Positions 1 to 8,230 of a DNA stretch of 64,000 nucleotides are shown in pieces; the first letter of the stretch is position 1; each line of letters starts with the position of its first letter. Both the position numbers and the translations under genes were made by a program. Below the pieces are notes generated by a model. It ran no database searches. It was not told where the DNA came from and was given only the letters and a program-made list of their open reading frames with translations. This stretch comes from Lateolabrax maculatus (Eukaryota > Chordata > Actinopteri > Acropomatiformes > Lateolabracidae). The stretch is taken from NCBI GenBank assembly GCA_031216445.1, contig CM062209.1, positions 24,980,501 through 25,044,500 on the forward strand. The letters are read 5' to 3'.

Positions 1-166
1 CTCTGCAAGTGGGGCACAAAGATGATGATCCTCATCTGTTCATCAAGTACAATGAATTCCTTTGTTAACGTAGCATTGCCAACGCCATTGACACTTCATA
101 AAAAAGGAGGCAGAGTTGGGTGGAAATGGCTGCATTCAGTATTTAAGATGGACAAATCTCTGCAAG

Positions 167-236
167 TATCCTAACACAAACACTAACTTTGGTTTCAATG
201 CAGTAAGTGCTTTTTTGTTGGGGTAGTTTTGCTGAC
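167..236 (+). ncRNA. mir430: miR-430 precursor, type I (representative)
   Basis: The predicted 3p product at 204-226 begins UAAGUGCUUUUUUGUUGGGG. The 5' arm TATCCTAACACAAACACT (168-185) pairs with it almost without interruption: TATCC with GGGTA-like bases, TAACACAAA with TTTTTTGTTG, and CACT with AGTG. In most copies the hairpin begins directly after the CTGCAAG end of a promoter-like module, so promoter and hairpin are fused. There are 22 complete copies and four that lost the 5' arm. Seed variants are noted at individual copies. Confidence 0.8.
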
Positions 237-301
237 CTCTGCATCTTCAGGTGTGAGCTGTGTGCCATTTGAAAACTTCAGTAAGAGATACACTTAATTT
301 G

Positions 302-363
302 TAGTCACATTCTAGAATTGCAGGACAAGAAAATAGAGTACTGCGCTTTGATGTTGGGGTTGG
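302..363 (+). ncRNA. Type VI: miR-430-derived hairpin with altered seed (51 copies)
   Basis: The 3' arm (341-363, CTGCGCTTTGATGTTGGGGT...) aligns without gaps to the type I 3p, but positions 2-8 read CUGCGCU (or AUGCGCU) instead of AAGUGCU. The 5' arm TAGTCACATTCTAGAATTGC pairs outward from a GCAG/CTGC core with many G-U pairs and a loop of about 14 nt. Other complete copies, each about 62 nt, start at 1283, 1822, 2533, 12979, 13714, 14848, 15372, 15844, 16978, 17502, 17974, 19109, 19586, 20543, 21067, 21539, 22225, 24630, 25169, 25512, 25975, 26932, 27407, 28833, 29174, 29636, 30162, 30624, 31292, 32428, 32952, 33592, 34768, 38957, 40092, 40616, 41088, 42045, 42569, 43041, 43843, 44979, 45503, 45975, 46932, 47456, 47928, 48910, 49446 and 63254. 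It may be a new miRNA or a dead paralogue. Confidence 0.45.
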
Positions 364-590
364 ATTCCGTACTGAAGCCCTACATTCCCTAAACTAAATC
401 TGCCTCTTTGTGTTGCTTTTAAACTACTGCTGATAAAACATCAACTGGACAATGCCAATAAGGTGCATCAAGTAAAGTCTTCGGAGGCTAAGTGACCACT
501 TATCAACTGCTAATGCCCTGCATGAATTTAAGATGATCCTCATCTGTTCATCAAGTACAAAGTCTTCCAGACAACACCACTGAAACTTCA

Positions 591-629
591 TATAAAAGAG
601 GCGGAGCTGGGTGGAAACGGCTGCATTCA
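591..629 (+). promoter_or_regulatory. TATA-box promoter module P1 (representative)
   Basis: TATAAAAG at 591-598 is followed by GGCGGAGCTGGG, and about 31 nt later by CTGCATTCAGT, a plausible initiator region (621-631). The next 112 nt end at a GTAAGT donor (744), then type II. In all 11 P1 copies that lead into type II, the TATA-to-hairpin distance is exactly 161 nt. This suggests a Pol II start and a short first exon. It could instead be a passively copied repeat; start-site data would decide. Confidence 0.6.
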
Positions 630-751
630 GTATTTAAGGTGGACAAATCTCTGCAAGAAACACCACTTCCTCTGCAAGTGGGGCAGAAAAACAAGCAACA
701 CCTGGATTATGGAGAAACTCTTAGGCAACAAAGCTTGCCAACTGTAAGTCT

Positions 752-829
752 GTCATATTGACCCAACTTGAGCATTGAGTTGTGTTTGAATACAGTTAAG
801 TGCTACTTGTTGGGGCGGTTGTACATGAC
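752..829 (+). ncRNA. mir430: miR-430 precursor, type II (representative)
   Basis: This is a hairpin in the miR-430 family, whose vertebrate relatives (miR-302, miR-427) share the AAGUGC seed and repress maternal mRNAs in early embryos. The base of the stem is GTCAT pairing with ATGAC. The 5' arm (about 757-780) pairs with the 3' arm across a loop of about 16 nt. The predicted 3p product is 797-819 and begins UUAAGUGCUACUUGUUGGGG, with seed AAGUGC. A GTAAGT splice donor lies at 744-749, 8 nt before the stem, and a TATA box lies 161 nt upstream at 591. Type II occurs 19 times. Family assignment is by seed plus the GUUGGGG 3' half; processing is not tested. Confidence 0.82.
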
Positions 830-875
830 AAATGCTGCAGACTGTACCCGAAGACAGATTTCATTTGAATTACAT

Positions 876-945
876 TCAGATCACCTCAAATGGAGACACT
901 AATGATTCTTGTGTTCATAAGTGCTTCTCTTTGGGGTTGTCTTGG
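876..945 (+). ncRNA. mir430c: miR-430c precursor, type III (representative)
   Basis: The 3p arm at 918-940 begins UAAGUGCUUCUCUUUGGGGU, which matches the first 20 nt of zebrafish miR-430c as I remember it. The 5' arm (881-900) pairs well: ACCTCAAA with TTTGGGGT, GAGA with TCTC, and CACT with AGTG, leaving a loop of about 16 nt. Type III is the commonest canonical type, with 31 complete copies. It comes in two 5'-arm versions: one begins CAGATCACC and follows type II; the other begins CAGATAACTTC and follows type V just after a splice-acceptor-like ATTACAG. Confidence 0.88.
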
Positions 946-1019
946 ATGTGAAAAGATTGAAGATGATTGAAATTCCTTCCAGAAAGCTGATTCAGAGACA
1001 CATTTCAGTGAGAAGTGCA

Positions 1020-1085
1020 TTTCAACTTGAGCAACCCTCTGACTTCACTACCAAGAAAGTGCTATAGAGTTGGGGTGTTAATCTT
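1020..1085 (+). ncRNA. miR-430-like precursor, type VII
   Basis: Predicted 3p at 1056-1079; this copy reads GCUAUAGAG where others read GCUAUAUAG. Confidence 0.5.
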
Positions 1086-1146
1086 GTTTGTTTATGAGTG
1101 CAATACTGTTTTTTTGCTCATCAAGGTCTAGATTTGGTCAATAATA

Positions 1147-1216
1147 GTACCCAAACACAAACACTAACTTTGGTTTCAATGCAGTAAGTTCTTTTTTGTT
1201 GGGGTAGTTTTGCTGA
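1147..1216 (+). ncRNA. miR-430 precursor, type I, seed variant AAGUUC
   Basis: Predicted 3p at 1184-1206 reads UAAGUUCUUUUUU: one G-to-U change inside the seed, which would shift targeting. The 28734 copy has the same change. Confidence 0.6.
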
Positions 1217-1570
1217 CCTCTGCATCTTCAGGTGTGAGCTGTGTGCCATTTGAAAACTTCAGTAAGAGATTCACTTAATTTGTAGTCACATTCTAGAATT
1301 GCAGGACAAGAAAATAGAGTACTGCGCTTTGATGTTGGGGTTGGATTCCGTACTGAAGCCCTACATTCCCTAAACTAAATCTGCCTCTTTGTATTGCTTT
1401 AAACAACTGCTGATGAAACATCAACTGGACGCTGCCAATGAGGTGCATCAAGTAAAGTCTTCGGAGGGTAAGTGACCACTTATCAACTGCTAATGCCCTG
1501 CATGAATTTAAGATGATCCTCATCTGTTCATCAAGTACAAAGTCTTCCAGACAACACCATTGAAACTTCA

Positions 1571-1609
1571 TATAAAAGAGGCGGAGCTGGGTGGAAATGG
1601 CTGCATTTA
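1571..1609 (+). promoter_or_regulatory. TATA promoter module P1
   Basis: TATAAAAG at 1571. It leads into a P2 module and type VI rather than type II. Confidence 0.5.
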
Positions 1610-2031
1610 GTATTTAAGATGGACAAATCTCTGCAAGAGACACCACTTCCTCTGCAAGTGGGGCACAAAGATGATGATCCTCATCTGTTCATCAAGTACA
1701 ATGATTTCCTTTGTTAAAGTAGCATTGCCAACGCCATTGACACTTCATAAAAAAGGAGGCAGAGTTGGGTGGAAATGGCTGCATTCAGTATTTAAGATGG
1801 ACAAATCTCTGCAAGAATTTGTAGTCACATTCTAGAATTGCAGGACAAGAAAATAGAATAATGCGCTTTGATGTTGGGGTTGGATTCCGTACTGAAGCCA
1901 TACAATACCTAAACTAAATCTGCCTCTTTGTGTTGCTTTTAAACTACTGCTGATAAAACATCAACACACAACAAGCAAAACCGTGACTATGGAGAAACTC
2001 TTAAGCGACGAATATTGCCAACTGTAAGTCT

Positions 2032-2109
2032 GTCATATTGACCCAACTTGAGCATTGAGTTGTGTTTGAATACAGTTAAGTGCTACTTGTTGGGGCGGTT
2101 GTACATGAC
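2032..2109 (+). ncRNA. mir430: miR-430 precursor, type II
   Basis: 3p at 2077-2099, seed intact. There is no TATA module upstream; the upstream sequence is the alternative ACACAACAAGCAAAACC leader, but the GTAAGT donor at 2024 is kept. Confidence 0.8.
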
Positions 2110-2155
2110 AAATGCTGCAGACTGTACCCTAAGACTGATTTCATTTGAATTACAT

Positions 2156-2225
2156 TCAGATCACCTCAAATGGAGACACTAATGATTCTTGTGTTCATAA
2201 GTGCTTCTCTTTGGGGTTGTCTTGG
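2156..2225 (+). ncRNA. mir430c: miR-430c precursor, type III
   Basis: 3p at 2198-2220, identical to the representative. Confidence 0.87.
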
Positions 2226-2284
2226 ATGTGAAAAGATTGAAGATGATTGAAATTCCTTCCAGAAAGCTGATTCAGAGACACATT

Positions 2285-2350
2285 TCAGTGAGAAGTGCAT
2301 TTCAACTTGAGCAACCCTCTGACTTCACTACCAAGAAAGTGCTATATAGT
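2285..2350 (+). pseudogene. Truncated type VII hairpin
   Basis: The 5' arm and first 15 nt of the 3p (AAAGTGCTATATAGT) are present, then the sequence jumps to TAATATTG, removing the GGGG half. It cannot form the family hairpin. Confidence 0.6.
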
Positions 2351-2396
2351 TAATATTGTTTTTTTGCTCATCAAGGTCTAGATTTGGTCAATAATA

Positions 2397-2466
2397 GTAC
2401 CCTAACACAAACACTAACTTTGGTTTCAATGCAGTAAGTGCTTTTTTGTTGGGGTAGTTTTGCTGA
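2397..2466 (+). ncRNA. mir430: miR-430 precursor, type I
   Basis: 3p at 2434-2456, seed intact; preceded by type VII-derived flank rather than a promoter module. Confidence 0.8.
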
Positions 2467-2839
2467 CCTCTGCATCTTCAGGTGTGAGCTGTGTGCCATT
2501 TGAAAACTTCAGTAAGAGATACACTTAATTTGTAGTCACATTCTAGAATTGCAGGACAATAAAATAGAATAATGCGCTTTGATGTTGGGGTTGGATTCCG
2601 TACTGAAGCCATACAATCCCTAAACTAAATCTGCCTCTTTGTGTTGCTTTTAAACTACTGCTGATAAAACATCAGCTGGACACTGCCAATGACGTGCATC
2701 AAGTAAAGTCTTTAAGATGATCCTCATCTGTTCATCAAGTAGAATGACTTCCTTTTTTAACGTAGCATTGCCAACACCATTGAAACTTCATAAAAAAAGA
2801 AGGCGGAGTTGGGTGGAAATGGCTGCATTCAGTATATAA

Positions 2840-3072
2840 CCCTTGTGTTGTCCTCTGGGTCGAGGTGACCCGGTGGCCGAAAATGTCCTTCTGTGTATGT
2901 AAATGTTGTTATGCATGACATTTGTGATTCTTGAAGCGGTTATCTTTTGTTTTTAGTTTGTTTCTTGACAATAGGAACAGATTAAGAAACAGAATAAAGG
3001 AAAAGGATGACACAAACATATGATACATTCATATCGCAGAGCCGCTACTTTATTGTAGTAGTAGTAGTAGCA
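2840..3072 (+). mobile_element. piggyBac-like terminal sequence, first of a tandem pair
   Basis: The start CCCTTGTGTTGTCCTCTGGG and the internal palindrome GGGTCGAGGTGACCC match the kind of end seen in fish piggyBac-like elements. The four bases before it are ATAA, one change from the TTAA target, inside a promoter-like module that elsewhere reads GTATTTAAGATGG. A second, diverged copy (CCCTCGCGTCGTCCTCTGGG) follows at about 3074. No transposase and no opposite end are seen. Confidence 0.5.
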
Positions 3073-3073
3073 G

Positions 3074-3300
3074 CCCTCGCGTCGTCCTCTGGGTCGATGT
3101 GACCCGGCGTCCAAAAAAAAAAAACATCCCTTTGTGTGAGCAGGCGTATGTGCATGACATTTGTGATTCTTGAAGCAGTCATCTTTTGTTTTCTTTTATT
3201 TTTTTTAATGATAGAAACAGAGTAAGAAACAGAATAAAGGAAATAATGACACAAACGCTTGGTATCACAGAGCCACTACTTTATTTTAGTTATCCATTGT
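3074..3300 (+). mobile_element. piggyBac-like terminal sequence, second tandem copy
   Basis: Parallel to the first copy through GACATTTGTGATTCTTGAAG, the AACAGA-AAGAAACAGAATAAAGG stretch and the TATCACAGAGCC end. It carries a 12-bp A-run after CGGCGTCC. Confidence 0.45.
3280..3285 (-). terminator. Polyadenylation signal for the minus-strand ORF
   Basis: AATAAA on the minus strand (TTTATT on +), 36 nt beyond the stop at 3322. The same arrangement is kept in both other T copies. Confidence 0.4.
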
Positions 3301-3321
3301 TTTAGTTCAGTTCAGTTCAAT

Positions 3322-3810
3322 TCAGTTGTATACATTTCGCCGGGACCATCTCTGTATGGCGTCGCACGTGCCGACGGGGTGCGAGCAGACCTGGATCGTC
3401 TGAGCATCGTTGAAGCCGTCGTCCCAGCAGAACTCTTCCGTGCAGGGGATGAGGCCGCCGCCGCCGCCGCCGCCGCCGCCGCGTCTCAGCGCCGAACGAG
3501 TCTGGACTCTGTCCCCGTGGACTCCTTCTTGTCCCTTTTCTTCTTCTTCTTCTTCTGCTCGTGCTCCTGCTTCTCCTGCTTCTACTTTTCCTTCTTCTTC
3601 GGGCTCCCCGTCCACCACGTCGTACGGCCCAAAGTCGTCGAGCGCGGAGAATGGGTAAGCGCACTGCGCCTCTATCCCGGCGTGCAATTTGGCATGCAAT
3701 TTGGCGTACCTGACGACAAACTCGGGGCCGTAGAGCCGGCACTGATCCGGAGACATGCGGATGAACTGGTTAAAGTTGTCAAAGTGGTCGACGAAAGCGT
3801 ACATTCCCAT
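3322..3810 (-). CDS. Unrecognised acidic, glycine-run protein (T copy 1)
   Basis: 162 codons. The start GCCATGG is a strong Kozak context. Residues 1-70 are not low complexity (MGMYAFVDHFDNFNQFIRMS...). A Glu/Ala/Lys-rich segment follows (about 70-105), then a glycine run and a Cys-containing C-terminus with the motif CTEEFCWDDGFND. AATAAA on the minus strand lies at 3285-3280, 36 nt past the stop. The three genomic copies differ mainly by whole-codon changes in the repeats, which argues for past coding selection. I do not recognise the family. It may be one exon of a longer gene or a passenger of the transposon. Confidence 0.4.
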   Translation of the reverse strand: MGMYAFVDHFDNFNQFIRMSPDQCRLYGPEFVVRYAKLHAKLHAGIEAQCAYPFSALDDFGPYDVVDGEPEEEGKVEAGEAGARAEEEEEEKGQEGVHGDRVQTRSALRRGGGGGGGGGLIPCTEEFCWDDGFNDAQTIQVCSHPVGTCDAIQRWSRRNVYN

Positions 3811-3895
3811 GGCTACTAGGCACTTGCAGAGCAGAGGGTCACGTCTTTTTTATTTTTATGCTCCCAGAGACGTTCATGTGGTCTCCAGGCAAACC

Positions 3896-3926
<31 letters not shown>

Positions 3927-4280
3927 CCTCCTCATCATTATCATTTCTTCAGCCCCGTTCCTCATCTCATCGTGTCTTATCCGTTTGTGTGTATGTGTGT
4001 GTGTGTCTGTGTGTGTGTGTGTGTGTGTGTGACTCATCATCAGTTGGACATTTTCTCACTGGATGTTTTTTTTGGAGGTTTCTGTTGCGCGAGTCATCAT
4101 CTGCTTTTGAACATTTTCCCACTATAGGGGATTTTATGTGTGACTCATCCCCTTCTTCTTCTTCTTCTTCTTCTTCCTCCCCACGAGCGTCGGGCCTCCG
4201 CGACCCGTCACTCCTCTCCTTCCACTCGTCCTTCCCCTTGTCCTCCTTCTTCTTCTTCTTCTTCTTCTTCTTCTTCTTCT
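3453..4280. repeat. Microsatellite cluster in T copy 1
   Basis: (GCC)n 3454-3482, (CTT)n about 3538-3556, (CTG)n 3896-3924, (TG)n 3986-4031, (CTT)n 4152-4176, (CTT)n 4245-4280. The first two lie in the minus-strand ORF as glycine and glutamate codons. Lengths differ among the three T copies. Confidence 0.85.
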
Positions 4281-4459
4281 CACTGTCACTCTCGCCGCCT
4301 CCACACGCTCTTGTGCCTCCTGCTGGCAGGAATGTGCACATAGCTGCCTGAACTGGACGGTTTTTCTTTCACGGCCACAAGGAGCCAGTGTTCTTCTCCT
4401 GGAGTTACACGGAAATCGATTTTTAAAAGACCCCCCCTCACCCATGTTTCTCCCGCGAG

Positions 4460-4930
4460 CAGTGGGCCTCCGTGACCCGACGATGCGTGGCCCCTCCACT
4501 TTCCACTCGTCCTTCGCCTCGTCCTTCTACTTCTTTTCCTATTTCCCCTCTCCTCTTCGCCTTTCACGCTGTCCCTCCGCACGCCCTCATTCCTCCCAGC
4601 GCACGACCGGCCTCCGTGACCCGACGAGGCGTGGCCCCTCCACTTTCCACTCGTCCTTCGCCTCGTCCTTCTACTTCTTTTCCTTCCTTCGCCTCGTCCT
4701 TCTACTTCTTCTCCTTTTTTTCCCACTCCTCTTCGCCTTTCTCGCTGTCCCTCCGCACGCTCTCGTTCCTCCCGGCGCGCGGCGGGCCTCGGCGGCCCGA
4801 CGAAGCGTCGCCCCTCCACTTTCCCATCGTCATTCGCCTCGTCCTTCCACTTCTTCTCCTTTTTTTTCTCTCCTCTTCTCCTTCTCACCCTCGTTCCTCC
4901 CAGTGCCTGGCGGGCCTCGGCGACCCGGCG
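4460..4930. repeat. CT-rich minisatellite, T copy 1
   Basis: Units of about 130-175 bp, each opening with CGGGCCTC-GACCCGACG and followed by CCACTTTCCACTCGTCC and a CTTCTTCTCC tract. Unit starts are near 4463, 4609 and 4786; a fourth begins at 4911 and runs into 5S spacer. Confidence 0.75.
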
Positions 4931-5332
4931 TCACGGTGGCTATCTTTGTGTATTTCTGCGTGCATTTCTGCCCTTCGCTTGAATGCGAAGGATAAGTCAT
5001 TTCAGAGGGTAATACTGTACTTTTTACTCCACTACATTTGTGATTGTTATTGTGATAAGTTTGCAGATTCCGATTTTACATTGAAAAAACGTGATGGTTT
5101 CATAGACTAGGATGCAGTATAATACATGAAAAGTTTGTTTTCTTAAAAACATATCCTATAATGATGTAACACTGACAGGGGCCGCAGACTGTCATAACGG
5201 CTCATTTTTTTTTGTTATGGTAACAGGATTTGCTTTGTTTCCTGACACGCTACAGCTTCCACCCAGATAGAGAGAATACCAAAACCTTATGACACAGCAT
5301 CTTTGAAGGGGCTGTTTGTCACCTCGGCGACC

Positions 5333-5452
5333 GCTTACGGCCACACCACCCTCAACGCGCTCGATCTCGTCCGATCTCGGAGGCCAAGCAGGGTCGGGCC
5401 TGGTTAGTACTTGGATGGGAGACCGCCTGGGAATACCAGGTGCTGTAAGCTT
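5333..5452 (+). rRNA. rna5s: 5S rRNA, subtype A
   Basis: Full length; upstream flank ACCTCGGCGACC (others ACGTCGGCGACC). Confidence 0.92.
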
Positions 5453-5586
5453 TTTCCACTCCGTTTAAAAAGGTAGAGTGTACGTAGTGTGCACCCCGTC
5501 CCTTTGGATATCAAAAACAGCAAGCAGTTTTGCACCAGAGGGCGCCATCGACCACTTGGAGGACTGTATGAAACTAGAAAGAGAAA

Positions 5587-5696
5587 AAGCTTACAGCACC
5601 CGGTATTCCCAGGCGGTCTCCCATCCAAGTACTAACCAGGCCCTACGCTGCTTAGCTTCCGAGATCGGGCGCTTTCAGGGTGGTGTGGCCGTAAGC
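5587..5696 (-). pseudogene. 5S rRNA subtype B with 10-nt deletion
   Basis: 110 nt; one of two adjacent CGAGATCGG-type repeats is gone. This removes part of helix III, so it is probably not functional. Confidence 0.75.
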
Positions 5697-6315
5697 TGCA
5701 GCGCTGAGACCAAAACAGTCTTTTTATAGACGTGGATTAGCATCATCGCGGCTATCTGTGTGTATTTCCGTCCATTGGGGACATTGACATATTTGTAAAA
5801 GTTCCAGGGCAAGGAGCTCTGATTACAGTCATACAATTTCCCCACATGAATGAATGATAAAGACTGTTTATCGCAGCGCTGGAGTCTAATTAAGTATTTT
5901 TACCGTACATGAGTACACGTATGCTGCTTATCCTTCACTCGAATATTTCGATTCCATGCTACCTACACTTCCTACTCCACCTCCTTTCAGAGGGAAATAT
6001 TGGACTTTTTACTCCACTACGTTTGTGATTATTATGGCCGCAAGTCTGCAGATTTCGATTTTACATTTAAAACATGTGATGGTTTCATAAACTATGATGG
6101 AGCATAACACGTGGAAAGTTTATTTTCTTAAAAACATATCCCATAATCATGTAGCGCTGAGAGGGGCCGCAGACTGTTGTAACGGCTCAGTTTTTGCTTC
6201 TAGCAACAGTATTTGTTTTGTTTCCTGACAATCTGCACTTTCTGCCCATATAGAGAGAATACCAAAACCTTATGTCACAGCATATTCAAAGGGTCCGTTT
6301 GTCGCTGCTGCGACC

Positions 6316-6435
6316 GCTTACGGCCACACCACCCTGAACAAGCCCGATCTCGTCCGATCTCGGAAGCCAAGCAGGGTCGGGCCTGCATAGTACTTGGATG
6401 GGAGGCTGCCTGGGAATACCGGGTGCTGTAAGCTT
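6316..6435 (+). rRNA. rna5s: 5S rRNA, subtype C, box variants
   Basis: Full length, but GCATAGTAC for GCTTAGTAC and GGGAGGCTGCC for GGGAGACTGCC; the second change falls in box C and may weaken it. Confidence 0.8.
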
Positions 6436-7409
6436 TTCCACTCCGTTACAAACATAGAGCATACATAGTATGCGCACCATCCCTTTGGATATCAAAAGAA
6501 ACAAAGAAAAAACCAAGCGGTTTTGCACTCGAGGGCGCTATCAGACCCTTTTGAGGAGTTACTTTAAAAACGGCAGAAGACCGCTGCCATGAAGTTGACT
6601 TAAACAGCGCGATCAGTAATCTGTTGAAGCAGGGCCACGGAAGCCAAAGACTACGTGGCGCCGTTCCTTTTTTCAAGGCAAACATGCTCTCAAGTCAGTC
6701 TGGACACACAAAAGTGATACGAACAACTCATGAAAGGTGAGCGAGTAATCAACAATTACAAAGCAAAGCTGGATCATACCAGTTTCCATTCGTCAACCTC
6801 GTTTCCACCTGGAATCACTGTTCCTCTTGTTGATGCGTTGGCCATTTGTCCTCATGATTGTCCATGTTGTTCCTGTTGACCCTTTAAATAATTCTGCTGT
6901 GTTTTTGACTGATCTAATTTGACCACAGATGAAGCATTTGGTGCTGTGTTATTAAAGTCACGGAACTTTAATGACTGGCATCACAACAAATGATCTCGGA
7001 CCAGCCTTGTAGCGGTGCTCAGTATTCAGAGTTTAAATCCTTGCACATTAAGCGTTGACATTATTTTGTCTATTCCCTGTTTTGCTTTTTTGAAGGGATC
7101 ATTTGTTAATAGAATGTGACTTTTTAATAATAACCTATTAATTGATTTAAGCCCGCCACTTAAAGGGGAGGACCTGTGTTCCATGGAGCGGAAGCAGTAC
7201 TGAACTGTTTTCACAGCCGTTGACAGCTCGCTCCGCTCGCGTGGATGTGCGTCAATTGTCGGGTGTCACTGAATTAACTTTTTTCATGTGTATAATGAGA
7301 AATATCTCAGGCTATCTATGAAGTAATATAAAAGCAAAGTCATTAATATTATTGCCACTTGTACCTTCTAATTGCCTTGTGTAGGTTTTACTTTGAGAGA
7401 AGAGAAAAA

Positions 7410-7529
7410 ACACTTACAGCACCTGGTATTCCCAGGCAGTCTTCCATCCAAGTACTAACCAGGCGCGACCCTGCTTAGCTTCCGAGATCGAACGAGATCG
7501 GGCGCGTTCAGGGTGGTGTGGCCGTAAGC
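7410..7529 (-). rRNA. rna5s: 5S rRNA, subtype D
   Basis: Full length; GGAAGACTGCC in box C and GGGTCGCGCC after box A. TATAAAAAGG at 7560-7551 (minus), i.e. -31. Confidence 0.86.
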
Positions 7530-7550
7530 AAGAGCGCAGGGAACAAAAAG

Positions 7551-7560
7551 CCTTTTTATA
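7551..7560 (-). promoter_or_regulatory. TATA-like box of 5S subtype D
   Basis: TATAAAAAGG on the minus strand, starting 31 nt before the gene. Conserved in each D copy with its upstream flank; B copies have TATAAAAAGAC at -32. Upstream TATA-like elements of 5S genes are known to aid Pol III transcription in several animals. Confidence 0.6.
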
Positions 7561-7576
7561 GATGTGGATCGGCATC

Positions 7577-7976
7577 ACGGCGGCTATCTTTGTGTATTTC
7601 TGCGTGCATTTCTGCCCTTCGCTTGAATGCGAAGGATAAGTCATTTCAGAGGGTAATACTGTACTTTTTACTCCACTACATTTGTGATTGTTATTGTGAT
7701 AAGTTTGCAGATTCCGATTTTACATTGAAAAAACGTGATGGTTTCATAGACTAGGATGCAGTATAATACATGAAAAGTTTGTTTTCTTAAAAACATATCC
7801 TATAATGATGTAACACTGACAGGGGCCGCAGACTGTCATAACGGCTCATTTTTTTTTGTTATGGTAACAGGATTTGCTTTGTTTCCTGACACGCTACAGC
7901 TTCTACCCAGATAGAGAGAATACCAAAACCTTATGACACAGCATCTTTGAAGGGGCTGTTTGTCACGTCGGCGACC
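7577..7976. repeat. 5S spacer upstream of A (paralogue of the C spacer)
   Basis: AT-rich, containing TTTTTACTCCACTACATTTG, a type of phrase common in fish interspersed repeats (recall, not searched). It aligns to the spacer before C through CAGATT-CGATTTTACATT, TTCTTAAAAACATATCC and GGGGCCGCAGACTGT, so the [spacer + 5S] unit was duplicated once and diverged. No gene seen. Confidence 0.6.
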
Positions 7977-8096
7977 GCTTACGGCCACACCACCCTCAAC
8001 GCGCTCGATCTCGTCCGATCTCGGAGGCCAAGCAGGGTCGGGCCTGGTTAGTACTTGGATGGGAGACCGCCTGGGAATACCAGGTGCTGTAAGCTT
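7977..8096 (+). rRNA. rna5s: 5S rRNA, subtype A (representative)
   Basis: 120 nt, starting GCTTACGGCCACACC and ending GCTGTAAGCTT, followed by a T5 Pol III terminator. Box A (GCCAAGCAGGG), the intermediate element (GGTTAGTA) and box C (TTGGATGGGAGACCGCC) are intact, so TFIIIA should bind. Subtype A differs from the usual vertebrate form at CTCAACGCGCTCGATC and GGAGGCC. Position -31 reads TTTGAAGGGG, not a TATA. It converges on B with 134 bp between the 3' ends. Confidence 0.93.
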
Positions 8097-8230
8097 TTTC
8101 CACTCCGTTTAAAAAGGTAGAGTGTACGTAGTGTGCACCCCGTCCCTTTGGATATCAAAAACAGCAAGCAGTTTTGCACCAGAGGGCGCCATCGACCACT
8201 TGGAGGACTGTATGAAACTAGAAAGAGAAA

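Larger units (their letters stand above)
1..2839 (+). other. miR-430 cluster block M1 (left end cut by window)
   Basis: This block is built from miR-430 hairpins and promoter-like modules, all on the + strand. It holds types I, II, III, VI and VII but no IV or V. The order is I-VI-[TATA module]-II-III-VII-I-VI and so on. It ends at 2836-2839 (ATAA), inside a promoter-like module, where the T1 element begins. I see no protein-coding gene; the small ORFs are frames through repeats. Confidence 0.85.
2840..4930. other. T block copy 1: transposon end, minus-strand ORF and repeats
   Basis: Left to right on +: two tandem copies of a piggyBac-like end, poly-A signal and minus-strand ORF, a microsatellite-rich stretch, then a CT-rich minisatellite joined to 5S spacer at about 4930. 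Base composition (CT-rich, long trinucleotide runs) is unlike the M and S blocks. The same block recurs at 35085 and 49753, always between M and S. Confidence 0.75.

Noticed and set aside
441..560. GATGATCCTCATC as a possible regulatory palindrome
   Set aside because: The match is short and imperfect and its recurrence is explained by the promoter-like module it belongs to.
1293..1571. 92-codon minus-strand ORF and dozens of similar 60-90-codon ORFs in M and S blocks
   Set aside because: They recur only because the repeats recur, they cross hairpins, promoter modules or 5S genes, and none resembles a known domain.
3259..3819. 186-codon plus-strand ORF opposite the minus-strand CDS
   Set aside because: It is antisense to the better candidate, with Phe/Cys runs that mirror the Glu/Ala codons, and has no start or poly-A support.
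4286..4888. 200-codon minus-strand ORF rich in Arg, Lys and Glu
   Set aside because: It is a reading of the CT-rich minisatellite; the frame and length are not kept in the other two T copies.
7581..7976. Possible tRNA-derived SINE in the 5S spacer
   Set aside because: I saw no A and B boxes of a tRNA promoter and no tail repeat; only a vague likeness to fish interspersed repeats.
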